Assembly: GCA_014885115.2 (NCBI GenBank)
Contig: WKLE02000973.1
Location: 1 to 13,758 of the forward strand
Source of the DNA: Asterionellopsis glacialis
Taxonomy: Eukaryota; Bacillariophyta; Plagiogrammaphyceae; Rhaphoneidales; Asterionellopsidaceae
Direction of reading: 5' to 3'
DNA: 13,758 nucleotides
Below are positions 7,022 to 13,758 of this stretch, in pieces (within the stretch, counting starts at the first letter, position 1; each line of letters opens with the position of its first letter). Below the pieces are notes generated by a model. The model saw nothing but the letters and a program-made list of their open reading frames with translations, was not told where the DNA came from and ran no database searches. Made by a program: the position numbers and the translations under genes.

Positions 7022-7908
7022 ACTGAAACGGACAATCTTGGATTCCACGTATGTCGTGAGGGCATAAGGCCATTAAATTATAAGGTCTCTGCCATACTAA
7101 ACATAGCACCACCTACGACTACTAAGAAGATACGCTCTTTTGTAGGGATGGTTAATTTCTATAAACAAATGTGGATACATAGATCCCACATACTGGCACC
7201 TCTAACTAAGCTACAAGGCAAAGGGGTTAAGTTCAAATGGGGAAGGAACAACAAATAGCCTTTGGCAATATAAAGAAGATTATAGCCAAAGAAGTACTAC
7301 TGTCCTATCCGGACTTCAACAAGCCTTTCCACATATACACTGATGCCAGTAAATGCCAACTAGGGGCAGTTATTACTCAGATTGAGAAGCCCATAGTATT
7401 CTACAGTAGAAAACTCACTGATACTCAAACTAAATACGACACTTGTGATTGAGAACTATTATTGATAGTAGAGGTACTTTGAGAATACCGGTACCTACTA
7501 CTCCGTCACAAGGTAATTATACATACAGATCATAAGAATCTCACCTACAATAAATGTCAAACCGAACGTCATGCACGCTGTCGATGGTTCGTAGAAGAAT
7601 TTGCACCCAAATTACGCTATATAAAAGGCAAACATAACATAGTAGCCACCGCGCTCTCCCGTTTTTATCTACTGGATCCCAACTCAGAAGCTGTTCCTGA
7701 ATGCTATATAACCAACGAGGATATGGCGGAAATGTACTGCCTCAATATGCCTCAGCATAGCGATAGTGATGAGGGATTCCCCCTCAGTTACAGCAATATC
7801 CTCAAACATCAATTAAAGGACAATCAACTCAAACGAGAAGTACTTGAGAAGAAAGGTTTCTCCGAACGCCTATTTCATGGGGGCAGGAAATCTTACAGCC
7901 TTATATGA
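7022..7908 (+). pseudogene. pol: pol of element B: connection and RNase H
   Basis: It continues in the RT frame through the connection (KKIRSFVGMVNFYKQMW, HILAPLTKL). A 1-nt deletion relative to A near 7240 then moves the code to the next frame. RNase H motifs are FHIYTDASKCQLGAV (first Asp codon 7342-7344) and VIIHTDHKNLTY, ending in the conserved HNIVATALSR block, where the usual Asp of VADALSR is Thr. Stops are TGA 7450-7452 (A has CAA), TGA 7480-7482 (A has AGG) and TGA 7906-7908. A second frameshift near 7900 leads into integrase. RNase H would remove RNA from the RNA-DNA hybrid. Confidence 0.85.
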
Positions 7909-8938
7909 GAACAAAAATAAAATATGCGATCCATCAACTCTACAGAAACGCATGGTACAATGGTACCACACATACTTATGTCATCCCGTTCAGACCCTTA
8001 CTGAAGAGACAATACGACAGCACTTATGGTGGCCCAAACTACGAGAACACGTAACGACCTACTGTAAAACATGCCACATCTGCCAACTGAACAAGAGTCA
8101 AAGTAAGAAGTACAGATACCTGCCTGAAAAAGATGCAGAAGCTACACCATGGGATTGCCTATGTGTGGATCTCATAGGACCTTACACAATCTCAAGAAAA
8201 GGTCGCAAGGACTTAAGCCTATGCTGCATTACTATGATTGACCCAGCTACAGGATGGTTTGAGATGGCCCCTTGGTCCAAGAGGAGCAGTATTGAAATCG
8301 CGAACATAGTAGAACAACAGTGGTTTGCACAATACGCAAAACCTACGTAAGTCACTTTTGACCAAGGTACGGAATTCATGAAGGATTTCTGTAGTATGTT
8401 AGATGATGAATACCACATCAAACGCAAACCGATCACTACCCGTAACACACAGGCAAACGCCATAGTGAAGAGGATACATCAAGTAGTGGGCAATATGATA
8501 CAAACCCACGAGGTACAACATAGTACTGAAGATAACCCCTGGGCCAGTGTACTCGCTGCCGTAGTGTACACCGTACATTCCACTTATCATACTACTCTCC
8601 AAGCTATGCCTGGCCAGCTAGTTTTTGGTAGAGATAAGATAATTAATGTTCAACATGAAGCAAACTGGGAACACTTACATAGTAGGAAACAAGCTAGAAT
8701 AGCTAGTAACAATCAGCATGAGAATGCTAAGAGAATCAAACACGATTGGAAAGTAGGAGACAAGGACCTACTAGAAAACGATAAGTCCAACCCGCGTAAA
8801 TATGAACAACCACGCAATGGACCATTCATTGTTTGTCAAGTACACTGCAATGGTACCATAACGTTACAACGTGGACCAGTACTTGACCAACTCAATATTC
8901 GTCGCGTTAAGCCTTACCACGCTTCCGCTGCCGCATAA
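7844..8938 (+). pseudogene. pol: pol of element B: integrase (one stop, catalytic Glu changed to Lys)
   Basis: One frame holds the whole integrase apart from TAA 8348-8350, where A has CAA. The N-terminal zinc domain is HTYLCH...CKTCHIC (HHCC). The catalytic core shows Asp in CVDLIGPY (8168-8170) and Asp in TFDQGTEF (8360-8362). The third residue, Glu in A (IVERIHQ), is Lys here (IVKRIHQ, 8468-8470), a single G-to-A change. The C-terminus resembles the GPY/F module (NGPFIV...LNIRRVKPY), with no chromodomain, and ends at TAA 8936-8938. The family enzyme joins element cDNA to host DNA and makes the 5-bp duplications seen here. This copy should be inactive. Confidence 0.9.
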
Positions 8939-8960
8939 ACATCCTACGTACTAGATTGCT

Positions 8961-8975
8961 GGACATGGGGGCAAG
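8961..8975 (+). other. Polypurine tract of element B
   Basis: GGACATGGGGGCAAG directly abuts the TG of the 3' LTR. It is identical to the sequence before the 3' LTR of A (11323-11337). In LTR elements this RNase H-resistant tract primes plus-strand DNA. Confidence 0.75.
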
Positions 8976-9466
8976 TGCAGTGGCGCAATGTGTCAATCAA
9001 CCGTAGTACAGATGGACCGTGATACGATGATGTCACGGACCGGACAGATGTGATGACATCATCACACGGACAGACAAGATGATGTGATGACATCATCAAA
9101 CGTGCAGTGACGCGCTGCGTTCATGCAAACACTGACGTCACAAGCAAAGTGTATCAAATTCCACTTTGCAGCAGGAACACGATGCATCACGACAGAACAT
9201 GGTGACGTGCCAACTCGGCACCTTCTGATTGGTTACCTCAAGGAGTTCGGTTCACATGTTTAAACCAAACTCCATTGAAAACTGAACTCTAAGTAGATCT
9301 GCTGTAGGATCCCATACTGCAATTGCATCGTAAAGACAAATTGGTGAATTGTTGGGTATTTTTAGTAACTATTTAAAATAGCTCATAATTTATTCACTCT
9401 GACAAACTCTACTCCTTTTCTCAATATTTTCTACCACTTTTCAATTGTTGTTGTCAGCATAGTGCA
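8976..9466 (+). repeat. 3' LTR of element B
   Basis: 491 bp, TGCAGTGG to CATAGTGCA. It keeps more CpG in the octamer region than the 5' LTR: TGATGTCA 9028-9035, TGACATCA 9054-9061 and 9088-9095, and an intact TGACGTCA at 9133-9140. At several points one LTR has TG and the other CA, pointing to a CG in the source. Its hairpin has one arm decayed to give a G-T pair. The TATA-like sequence is at 9370-9380. Confidence 0.92.
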
Positions 9467-9471
9467 GGTCA
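9467..9471. repeat. Target-site duplication GGTCA, right copy (element B)
   Basis: Directly follows the CA of the 3' LTR of B. From here the pol of A resumes at the codon where it stopped at 3873-3878. Confidence 0.9.
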
Positions 9472-10142
9472 ACTACTATAAACAAATGGTGATAGATAGA
9501 TCCCATGTACTGACTCCACTAACTAGAGTTAAGTTTAAATGGGGCAGAGAGCAACAAATTGCCTTTGACAATATTAAGTAAATAATAGCCAAAGAAGTAC
9601 TACTGTCCTACCTGGACTTCACTAGGACCTTCCACATATACACTGACACCAGTAAGTACCAACTTGGGCAGTCATCACCCAAGATCATAAGCCTATCATA
9701 TTCTATAGTAGGAAACTTACCAACTCCCAAACTAAGTACAACACTCAAGATCAAGAACTCCTATTGATTGTAGAAGTACTTAGGGAATATCAATACATCC
9801 TACTAGGTCAACATATCACACAAAAATCTAACCTATGACAACTGCCTAACTGATAGACACATACGGTGGCACATGTTCGTAGAAGAATACACACCCAAAA
9901 TACAGTACATAAAAGGTAAACATAACATAGTCGCAGATGTGCTCTCCCGCCTTGATTTAATCAATACTAACAAGGAAGCTGTCCCCGAATGTTACATCAC
10001 TGATGCCAATATGGAATACACACCCAAACTACAGTATATAAAAGGTGGACATAACATAGTTGCAGATGCGCTCTCCCGCCTTGATTTGATTGATACTAAT
10101 GAGGAAGCTGTTCCCAAATGTTACACCACCGATGAGAATATG
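9472..10142 (+). pseudogene. pol: pol of element A: connection and RNase H (broken)
   Basis: Continues A after the B insertion with the same residues as B has at 7156 onward (TATAAACAAATG, then RSHVLTPLTR). RNase H is recognised from TFHIYTDTSKYQLG, FYSRKLTN and QDQELLLIVEVLREYQY. The usual TDAS is TDTS, the TDHKN block is partly deleted, and there are stops and 1-nt deletions, for example TAA near 9577 and a lost base near 9667. The end of the domain, 9885-10142, occurs twice as an in-frame 129-bp duplication, so the HNIVADALSRLDLI block is present two times. The domain cannot be active. Confidence 0.85.
9885..10142 (+). repeat. 129-bp (43-codon) in-frame tandem duplication in pol of A
   Basis: Unit 1 is 9885-10013 and unit 2 is 10014-10142. 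Both encode EYTPK.QYIKG.HNIVAD followed by LSRLDLI. They differ at very roughly 15 percent of positions, much more than the two units of the duplication in B. The frame stays open through both units from 9873 to 10469. Element B has one copy. Confidence 0.9.
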
Positions 10143-11299
10143 GCCAAAATGTATTCTCTAAATAAGACACAGCATAGCAATAGTGACAAGGGTTCCCCCC
10201 TCAGTTACCCCAACATCCTTATGCACCAACTTAAGGACGGTCAACTCAACCGAGATGCACTTAACAAAAAGCATTTCTCTGAATGCCTATTTCATGGAGA
10301 CAAAAAATCCTACAGCCTTACATGTTACAAAAATAAATATGTCTTCTGTCAAATCTACAAAAGAGAATGGTACAATGGTACCATACGTACGTATGTCATC
10401 CCAGAAAGATCAGAACTGAACAGACAATCTGGCTGCACCTATGGTGGCCCAAGCTACTGGAACACATAACAACCTACTGCAAAACATGCCACACCAGCCA
10501 GCTGAAAAAGTGTCAGCACAAAAAGTACGGACACCTGTCTGAAAAGGACACAGAAGCCACACCATGGGACTGCCTATGTTTTGATCTCATAGGACCCTAT
10601 ACTACCAAACAAAAAGGTTGCAAGGATATTGCCCCTTGGTCTGAAAGGATCAGGATCAAAATTGCAAACATAGTAGAACAACAGTGGTTTGCACAATACC
10701 CAAAGCCTACACAAATATCTTTTGACCAAGGCACTGAATTCACGAAGGACTTCCGTAGTATGCTGAATGATGAGTATCACATCAAGTGTAAACCAATCTC
10801 TACCCATAACCCACAAGCAAATGCTATTGTGGAGAGGATACATCAAGTAGTGGGGAATTTGATACAAACCCACAAGGTACAACATAGTACTGAAGAAAAC
10901 CCCTCATCCAGTGTACTTGCTGCCTTTGCATACACCATACATTCCACTTATCATACTATTCTCCAAGCTATGCCTGGCCAGCTAGTTTTTGGTAGCAATA
11001 TGATATTTAACGTTCAACACAAAGCAAACTGGGAACACATACACAGTAGGAAACAAGCTAGGATTGCTAGCAACAACAAGCATGAAAATGACAAAAGAAT
11101 TGAACATGACTATAAAATAAACAACAAGGTTATACTTACTAATGACTGGTCAAAACCACACAAATACAAACAGCCCCATGACGGACTATACACAGTATGA
11201 CAAGTTCACTGCAACAGTACTGTAAAGCTTCAGCATGGGCCAATTCTTGACAGAATTAACATATGTTGCGCGCTGCCATATCACGCAGCTGCTGCATAA
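10143..11299 (+). pseudogene. pol: pol of element A: integrase (core deletion, catalytic Glu kept)
   Basis: A frameshift at about 10330-10370 separates the linker (NMAKMYSLNK...) from integrase, which is open from 10367 to TGA 11198-11200. TAA 11297-11299 is the original end in the same frame. The zinc domain keeps HTYVCH and CKTCH. The core has Asp in CFDLIGPY, Asp in SFDQGTEF and Glu in AIVERIHQ (10832-10834), so all three catalytic residues are present. However, 17 codons around the B motif ITMIDPATGWFEM are deleted in frame near 10627. The C-terminal GPY/F-like part has a stop (TGA 11198-11200) and has diverged (HDGLYTV, then PYHAAAA). Confidence 0.85.
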
Positions 11300-11322
11300 G
11301 ACAGTCCCTGTACTAGGTTGCT

Positions 11323-11337
11323 GGACATGGGGGCAAG
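11323..11337 (+). other. Polypurine tract of element A
   Basis: GGACATGGGGGCAAG immediately before the TG of the 3' LTR, identical to the tract in B. Its exact conservation in an otherwise decayed copy supports the LTR boundary at 11338. Confidence 0.75.
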
Positions 11338-11755
11338 TGTAGTAGGCAAGTCGTGAGGAAGGTACAACTTGCATACAATGACATCAATCAACCATAGTAC
11401 AAACATACCGTGATGTGATGATGTCACAGACAAGACACATGCAGTGATGTACTGCATCCAAAGACATGTGATGCGTCACATCAGAATGCAGTAATGCGCC
11501 ATCACTCCATGGCAGTACAACTCCAGTTGTAACACCAAACAGGTGATCTGACAGGCATTCATTGGCTGCCTTGGGGAGTTTGGTTGACTTGGTAAAACCA
11601 AACTCTAAGTAGATTGGCCATAGGATCCTGTACTTAAAATGTGGATTTGCAAGTGTTTTTTAGAACTGCATAAAATAGGTCATAATTTATTCACTCAAAC
11701 AAACTTTACTCCCTTTTTTCTACTCCAATTTCACTATTGTTGTCAGCATAGTGCA
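11338..11755 (+). repeat. 3' LTR of element A
   Basis: 418 bp, TGTAGTAGG to CATAGTGCA. It shares its first ~100 bp and last ~20 bp with 1107-1287, and shares a diverged middle with the LTRs of B. It carries TGACATCA (11379-11386) and TGATGTCA (11419-11426). It also carries a hairpin GAGTTTGGTT / AACCAAACTC (11576-11585 / 11596-11605) and a TATA-like CATAAAATAG (11669-11678). There is only one right hairpin arm, against two in B. Confidence 0.9.
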
Positions 11756-11760
11756 GGTCC
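11756..11760. repeat. Target-site duplication GGTCC, right copy (element A)
   Basis: Follows the terminal CA of the 3' LTR of A. Counting only one copy of this 5-mer, the transposase frame left at 1106 continues in phase. Confidence 0.9.
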
Positions 11761-12031
11761 TCCTGTCAGGAACAACACCAATAATCCAAATCTTTTGGAA
11801 TTAGAGAAGTTGTCTTCTCTACAGATCCTCCTTGAAAAGAATGCCAAGAAGAACTACCAAGAAAATGGGAGTCTTGGTCTCTTCTTCCTCTTGTTGACAA
11901 AGACTTGGTTCACTGCCATGCGTCACTGGACCAACAAGTCACTCAGTGAGAAAGGCATTCCTAACATCTCAGAGTGCAAATTCCATGCCTATGTTGGCAT
12001 GGAAATAGCACCTATCTTGGCATGGAAATAG
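11761..12031 (+). pseudogene. piggyBac-like transposase, second part
   Basis: Resumes the frame broken at 1106. It encodes the start of the DDE_Tnp_1_7-type transposase domain: the segment around KTWFTAMRHWTNKSLSEKG, then CKFHAYVGMEIA. The frame ends at TAG 12029-12031 because of a 23-bp duplication, and continues in another frame from about 12017. Between 11639 and 11760 the same frame happens to be open through the LTR of A. That part is not host gene. Confidence 0.75.
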
Positions 12032-12032
12032 C
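11994..12032 (+). repeat. 23-bp tandem duplication breaking the transposase frame
   Basis: TTGGCATGGAAATAGC occurs at 11994-12009 and again at 12017-12032, a period of 23. Coding similarity runs from the first frame up to GMEIA and from the second frame after GMEIA, so the extra unit is the lesion. It shifts the frame by two and exposes a TAG. Confidence 0.8.
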
Positions 12033-12399
12033 CATGTTGATTTTTCAACTCAATGACATATCTTATTACTGCAAGAAACGGATGTTCCTTGGGCATCCTG
12101 ACTTCCAGCAGACAATGTCAAGGGATGACTTTACAATCATCAGAAGTGCTGTACATTTACATGATCCAGATCATGACTATGACCACACAACTGCCAGGAC
12201 TGATCCACTATTGCATTCCTGGAAAATGCTTGAGCATTTTCAGAAGAATATTTATTCTGTTGCAGTACCTCTTGGTACTTCTGCACTAGATGAGACCAGT
12301 GTGTGAACAATGGCTAAGACCAAGGCAAGGTCCTACTTACCCTCAAAACCTGATAAGTATGCAATACGTTTTTATGTGACAGTATATTTCCAACATTAA
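12017..12399 (+). pseudogene. piggyBac-like transposase, third part with first catalytic Asp
   Basis: This is the best preserved stretch of the DDE_Tnp_1_7 domain: MLIFQLNDISYY, RMFLGHPDFQQTMSRDDF, then IRSAVHLHDPD and DPLLHSWKMLEHFQ. The motif ALDET at 12283-12297 holds the first Asp of the DDD triad (codon 12289-12291), typical of piggyBac transposases (D-E). TGA 12304-12306 follows, probably from an Arg CGA or AGA codon. The same frame then reads KARSYLPSKPDKYAIRFY, the block that follows the first Asp in this family, up to TAA 12397-12399. About 15-20 residues expected after it are missing. The known family reaction is cut-and-paste transposition at TTAA. Confidence 0.8.
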
Positions 12400-12403
12400 T
12401 TGA

Positions 12404-12815
12404 TCAGGTAATACTACAGGTGAGACAGTAGCCGAAAGTTTCTGTAGGGTTCACAGAGAAATGCTTACTCCATTCAATACCTGTTTTAGCAACAACAGTT
12501 GTTATGTAGATAAGGATTTGGTCACAGCTCTTTGGATACTCCAGCTTGGGATACAAACCAAGACTAGAATAGATCCAAGTGGAAAACAAGTCCATTTCAT
12601 GGACAATTCCTACATGCGCCACCTACTAGGTGAGACATTGAATTTTGTTTCTTAGAATGAGGCTTATATGATTGGAACTGTCAAGTTCACCATTGTGGAC
12701 AGTACTAATTGAACGTTTCCAGACCCAAAACATTCTTCAAGGGGTTCTTGGAAGTTAGTTAGGGGATACAGTAGACATCCTGTTTTGGAAAAACTTAGGA
12801 GGGAACATATAATTA
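12404..12815 (+). pseudogene. piggyBac-like transposase, fourth part with second catalytic Asp, then truncation
   Basis: Coding similarity resumes in a new frame (SGNTTGETVAESFCRVHREM) and runs to TAG 12653-12655. FMDNSYMRHLL contains the likely second catalytic Asp (codon 12602-12604). Beyond the stop, the same or a shifted frame gives MIGTVKF, GSWKLVRGY and LEKLRREH, all parts I associate with the C-terminal half of this family. Similarity then stops near 12815. I see no third catalytic Asp, no C-terminal Cys-rich domain and no right transposon end, so the 3' part of the transposon is lost or has decayed. Confidence 0.65.
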
Positions 12816-13309
12816 AATAAACTCTAACCATTATTAAACTACCAAGTGCTAATAAAATAATCAGTTTTGTGCAGTCCTAATAATGCCCAAAGGGTAATTA
12901 GGTACACAGGATTAAATGTGGGTCTTTTCATATAAAGATCCAAGAGAGGTATCCTGGAAGTGTTATCCAATTCCAGTATCCAAAGGTGAGTCATATTACT
13001 AGGGGTTCTAATGTTGGATGGTACAATGAACAAAAACCTGATTAAACAGGGACCAAAAAGCTCCGTAATTCCAGCAATAAAAGATGAATAAATATAATTT
13101 GGATGAGGGAAAGACTGATGAAGGACAGACTGTAATATGCTTTTGTATCTAAAATAATGATGGAAGACAGAAAGACCATGTATGTAAGTACAGAGGTATG
13201 ATACTGTACAGGGTACCAGTACTTTGCATACTGCACAAGATAGTGTGTATCTGTACCAGGTAAGGGTGAGTGATAGGAAATGCCACAAGGACTAGTTGAG
13301 AAGGGCAGA

Positions 13310-13490
13310 TAACCAGCGGACAGACACTGGACGGAAAGAAATGTGTTATTTGAGTTAGATGACAGATGGACAACTGACAGACATAGTGTTTGACAGACGG
13401 ATGTGATAATGATGATGTCATGCGTATCTGATACCGTGGGTGAAGTGAATCTTATGGACAGATGGATGGACAAGAACATACAGATGGAGT
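13310..13490. repeat. GACAGA/GGACAGATGG-rich degenerate repeat
   Basis: Repeated words include GCGGACAGACAC, GACAGATGGACAA, TGACAGACGGATG, and GGACAGATGGATGGACAAG. The spacing is irregular, so this is not a clean tandem array. It may be a decayed minisatellite or a remnant of an LTR related to those of A and B. Confidence 0.4.
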
Positions 13491-13699
13491 AGTTTCTTGT
13501 GGCCAAAATCAATCAATGCATCCCAATGACAAGACTTGACTTGTGCTCAATTTTCTCAGCATTGGTGGCATGTTTTTCAACTGTACCAATAGAAGAGAGT
13601 CAAAAGGATTTGTTATGATAAGGGGGTGCAAGATCAGCTGTATTTGATCATCAGAAGGGAATCCCATGCCTCTCTGCACATAATTTCATATCACCTTTT

Positions 13700-13737
13700 G
13701 GGCATAATTTCCTCCCAGTAAGGCAAAAATTATGCCC
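13700..13737. repeat. Hairpin GGGCATAATTT / AAATTATGCCC
   Basis: An 11-bp perfect inverted repeat (13700-13710 and 13727-13737) with a 16-nt loop. It could be a transposon end or a chance hairpin. Nothing else nearby decides this. Confidence 0.5.
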
Positions 13738-13758
13738 CAGCACAAGACAGGGAGTGAA

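Larger units (their letters stand above)
3879..9466 (+). mobile_element. Ty3/gypsy-type LTR retrotransposon B, nested in A
   Basis: A 5588-bp element with LTRs of 503 and 491 bp, TG...CA ends and a GGTCA duplication. It belongs to the same family as A: same gag and pol, same palindrome after the LTR, same polypurine tract. It has the full gag-protease-RT-RNase H-integrase order in the same orientation as A. Only 37 nt separate the end of pol from the 3' LTR, so there is no env. Its coding region has at least eight in-frame stops, three or more frameshifts and a 110-bp duplication, so it is also defective, but it is less decayed and richer in CpG than A. Confidence 0.92.
1107..11755 (+). mobile_element. 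Ty3/gypsy-type LTR retrotransposon A (split by element B)
   Basis: The element begins TGCAGTAGGCAAG and ends CATAGTGCA, and is flanked by GGTCC duplications. Removing B and one copy of its duplication leaves about 5.06 kb. The order is LTR, palindrome in the primer-binding position, gag, protease, RT, [element B], RNase H, integrase, polypurine tract, LTR. Integrase lies after RT/RNase H, as in Ty3/gypsy and unlike copia. There is no env and no chromodomain. Every domain is damaged by stops, frameshifts or deletions, so A should not be autonomous. It is CpG-poor compared with B, consistent with its being the older insertion. Confidence 0.9.
12818..13758. other. Right flank without recognisable gene
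   Basis: AT-rich DNA without a supported gene on either strand. The part from about 13310 to 13490 is rich in GACAGA/GGACAG words and holds one TGATGTCA octamer (13413-13420), a vocabulary also found in U3 of the B LTRs. A hairpin lies near the end. Two long open frames on the minus strand overlap each other and show no motif. Confidence 0.5.

Noticed and set aside
8939..8975. Env gene or chromodomain after integrase
   Set aside because: Only 37 nt separate the pol stop from the 3' LTR in B and 38 nt in A. Integrase ends in a GPY/F-like part, so neither is present.
11639..11760. Start of the downstream transposase frame inside the LTR
   Set aside because: The frame is open through the end of the 3' LTR of A by chance. 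The target duplication shows that host sequence begins at 11756.
12839..13512. Open frames of about 150 codons on the minus strand
   Set aside because: Two of them overlap in different frames, are rich in Leu, Ser, Ile and Tyr as expected from AT-rich DNA, show no motif and have no supporting context.
1..13758. tRNA, rRNA or CRISPR array
   Set aside because: No tRNA box pairs, rRNA segments or regularly spaced repeats were seen on either strand.

Overview
The window looks like repeat-rich nuclear DNA of a eukaryote. It holds no bacterial-style genes, operons or ribosome-binding sites. It consists of transposable elements in three nested layers, all decayed. CpG sites have been lost heavily by transition, which suggests cytosine methylation in the host. 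The species cannot be named from this sequence. The style of the piggyBac-like transposase and of the gypsy pol is compatible with a protist such as a stramenopile, or with a marine invertebrate. That is a weak impression only.

Layer 1 (outermost, oldest) is a piggyBac-like DNA transposon. A candidate left end, TTAA followed by CCCTTTTACCCC, lies at 574, with a compound dyad at 597-742. The transposase reading frame starts at about 979, stops at 1106, resumes at 11761 and fades out near 12815.

Layer 2 is Ty3/gypsy element A (1107-11755). It sits inside the transposase frame and is flanked by the 5-bp target duplication GGTCC (1102-1106 and 11756-11760). Element A has a shortened 5' LTR (181 bp), broken gag, a broken protease/reverse transcriptase, and then, after the layer-3 insertion, broken RNase H and integrase, a polypurine tract and a 418-bp 3' LTR.

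Layer 3 (youngest) is element B (3879-9466, 5588 bp), a related copy of the same family. It is inserted in the same orientation into the pol of A and flanked by the 5-bp duplication GGTCA (3874-3878 and 9467-9471). B has two LTRs of about 500 bp and the full order gag, protease, RT, RNase H, integrase with a GPY/F-like end, then a polypurine tract. It carries at least eight stops, several frameshifts, a 110-bp tandem duplication and an integrase catalytic Glu changed to Lys. Neither element has an env gene or a chromodomain.

Several traits are shared by both copies and are therefore probably ancestral. These are a single in-frame TGA between gag and pol, YIDN instead of YxDD at the RT active site, a perfect 12-bp palindrome (AGTGTTAACACT) where a tRNA primer-binding site is expected, CRE/bZIP-like octamers in U3, and an LTR hairpin whose two arms changed together. 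These are the best leads in the window.

The outer flanks (1-573 and 12818-13758) hold no gene I can recognise.
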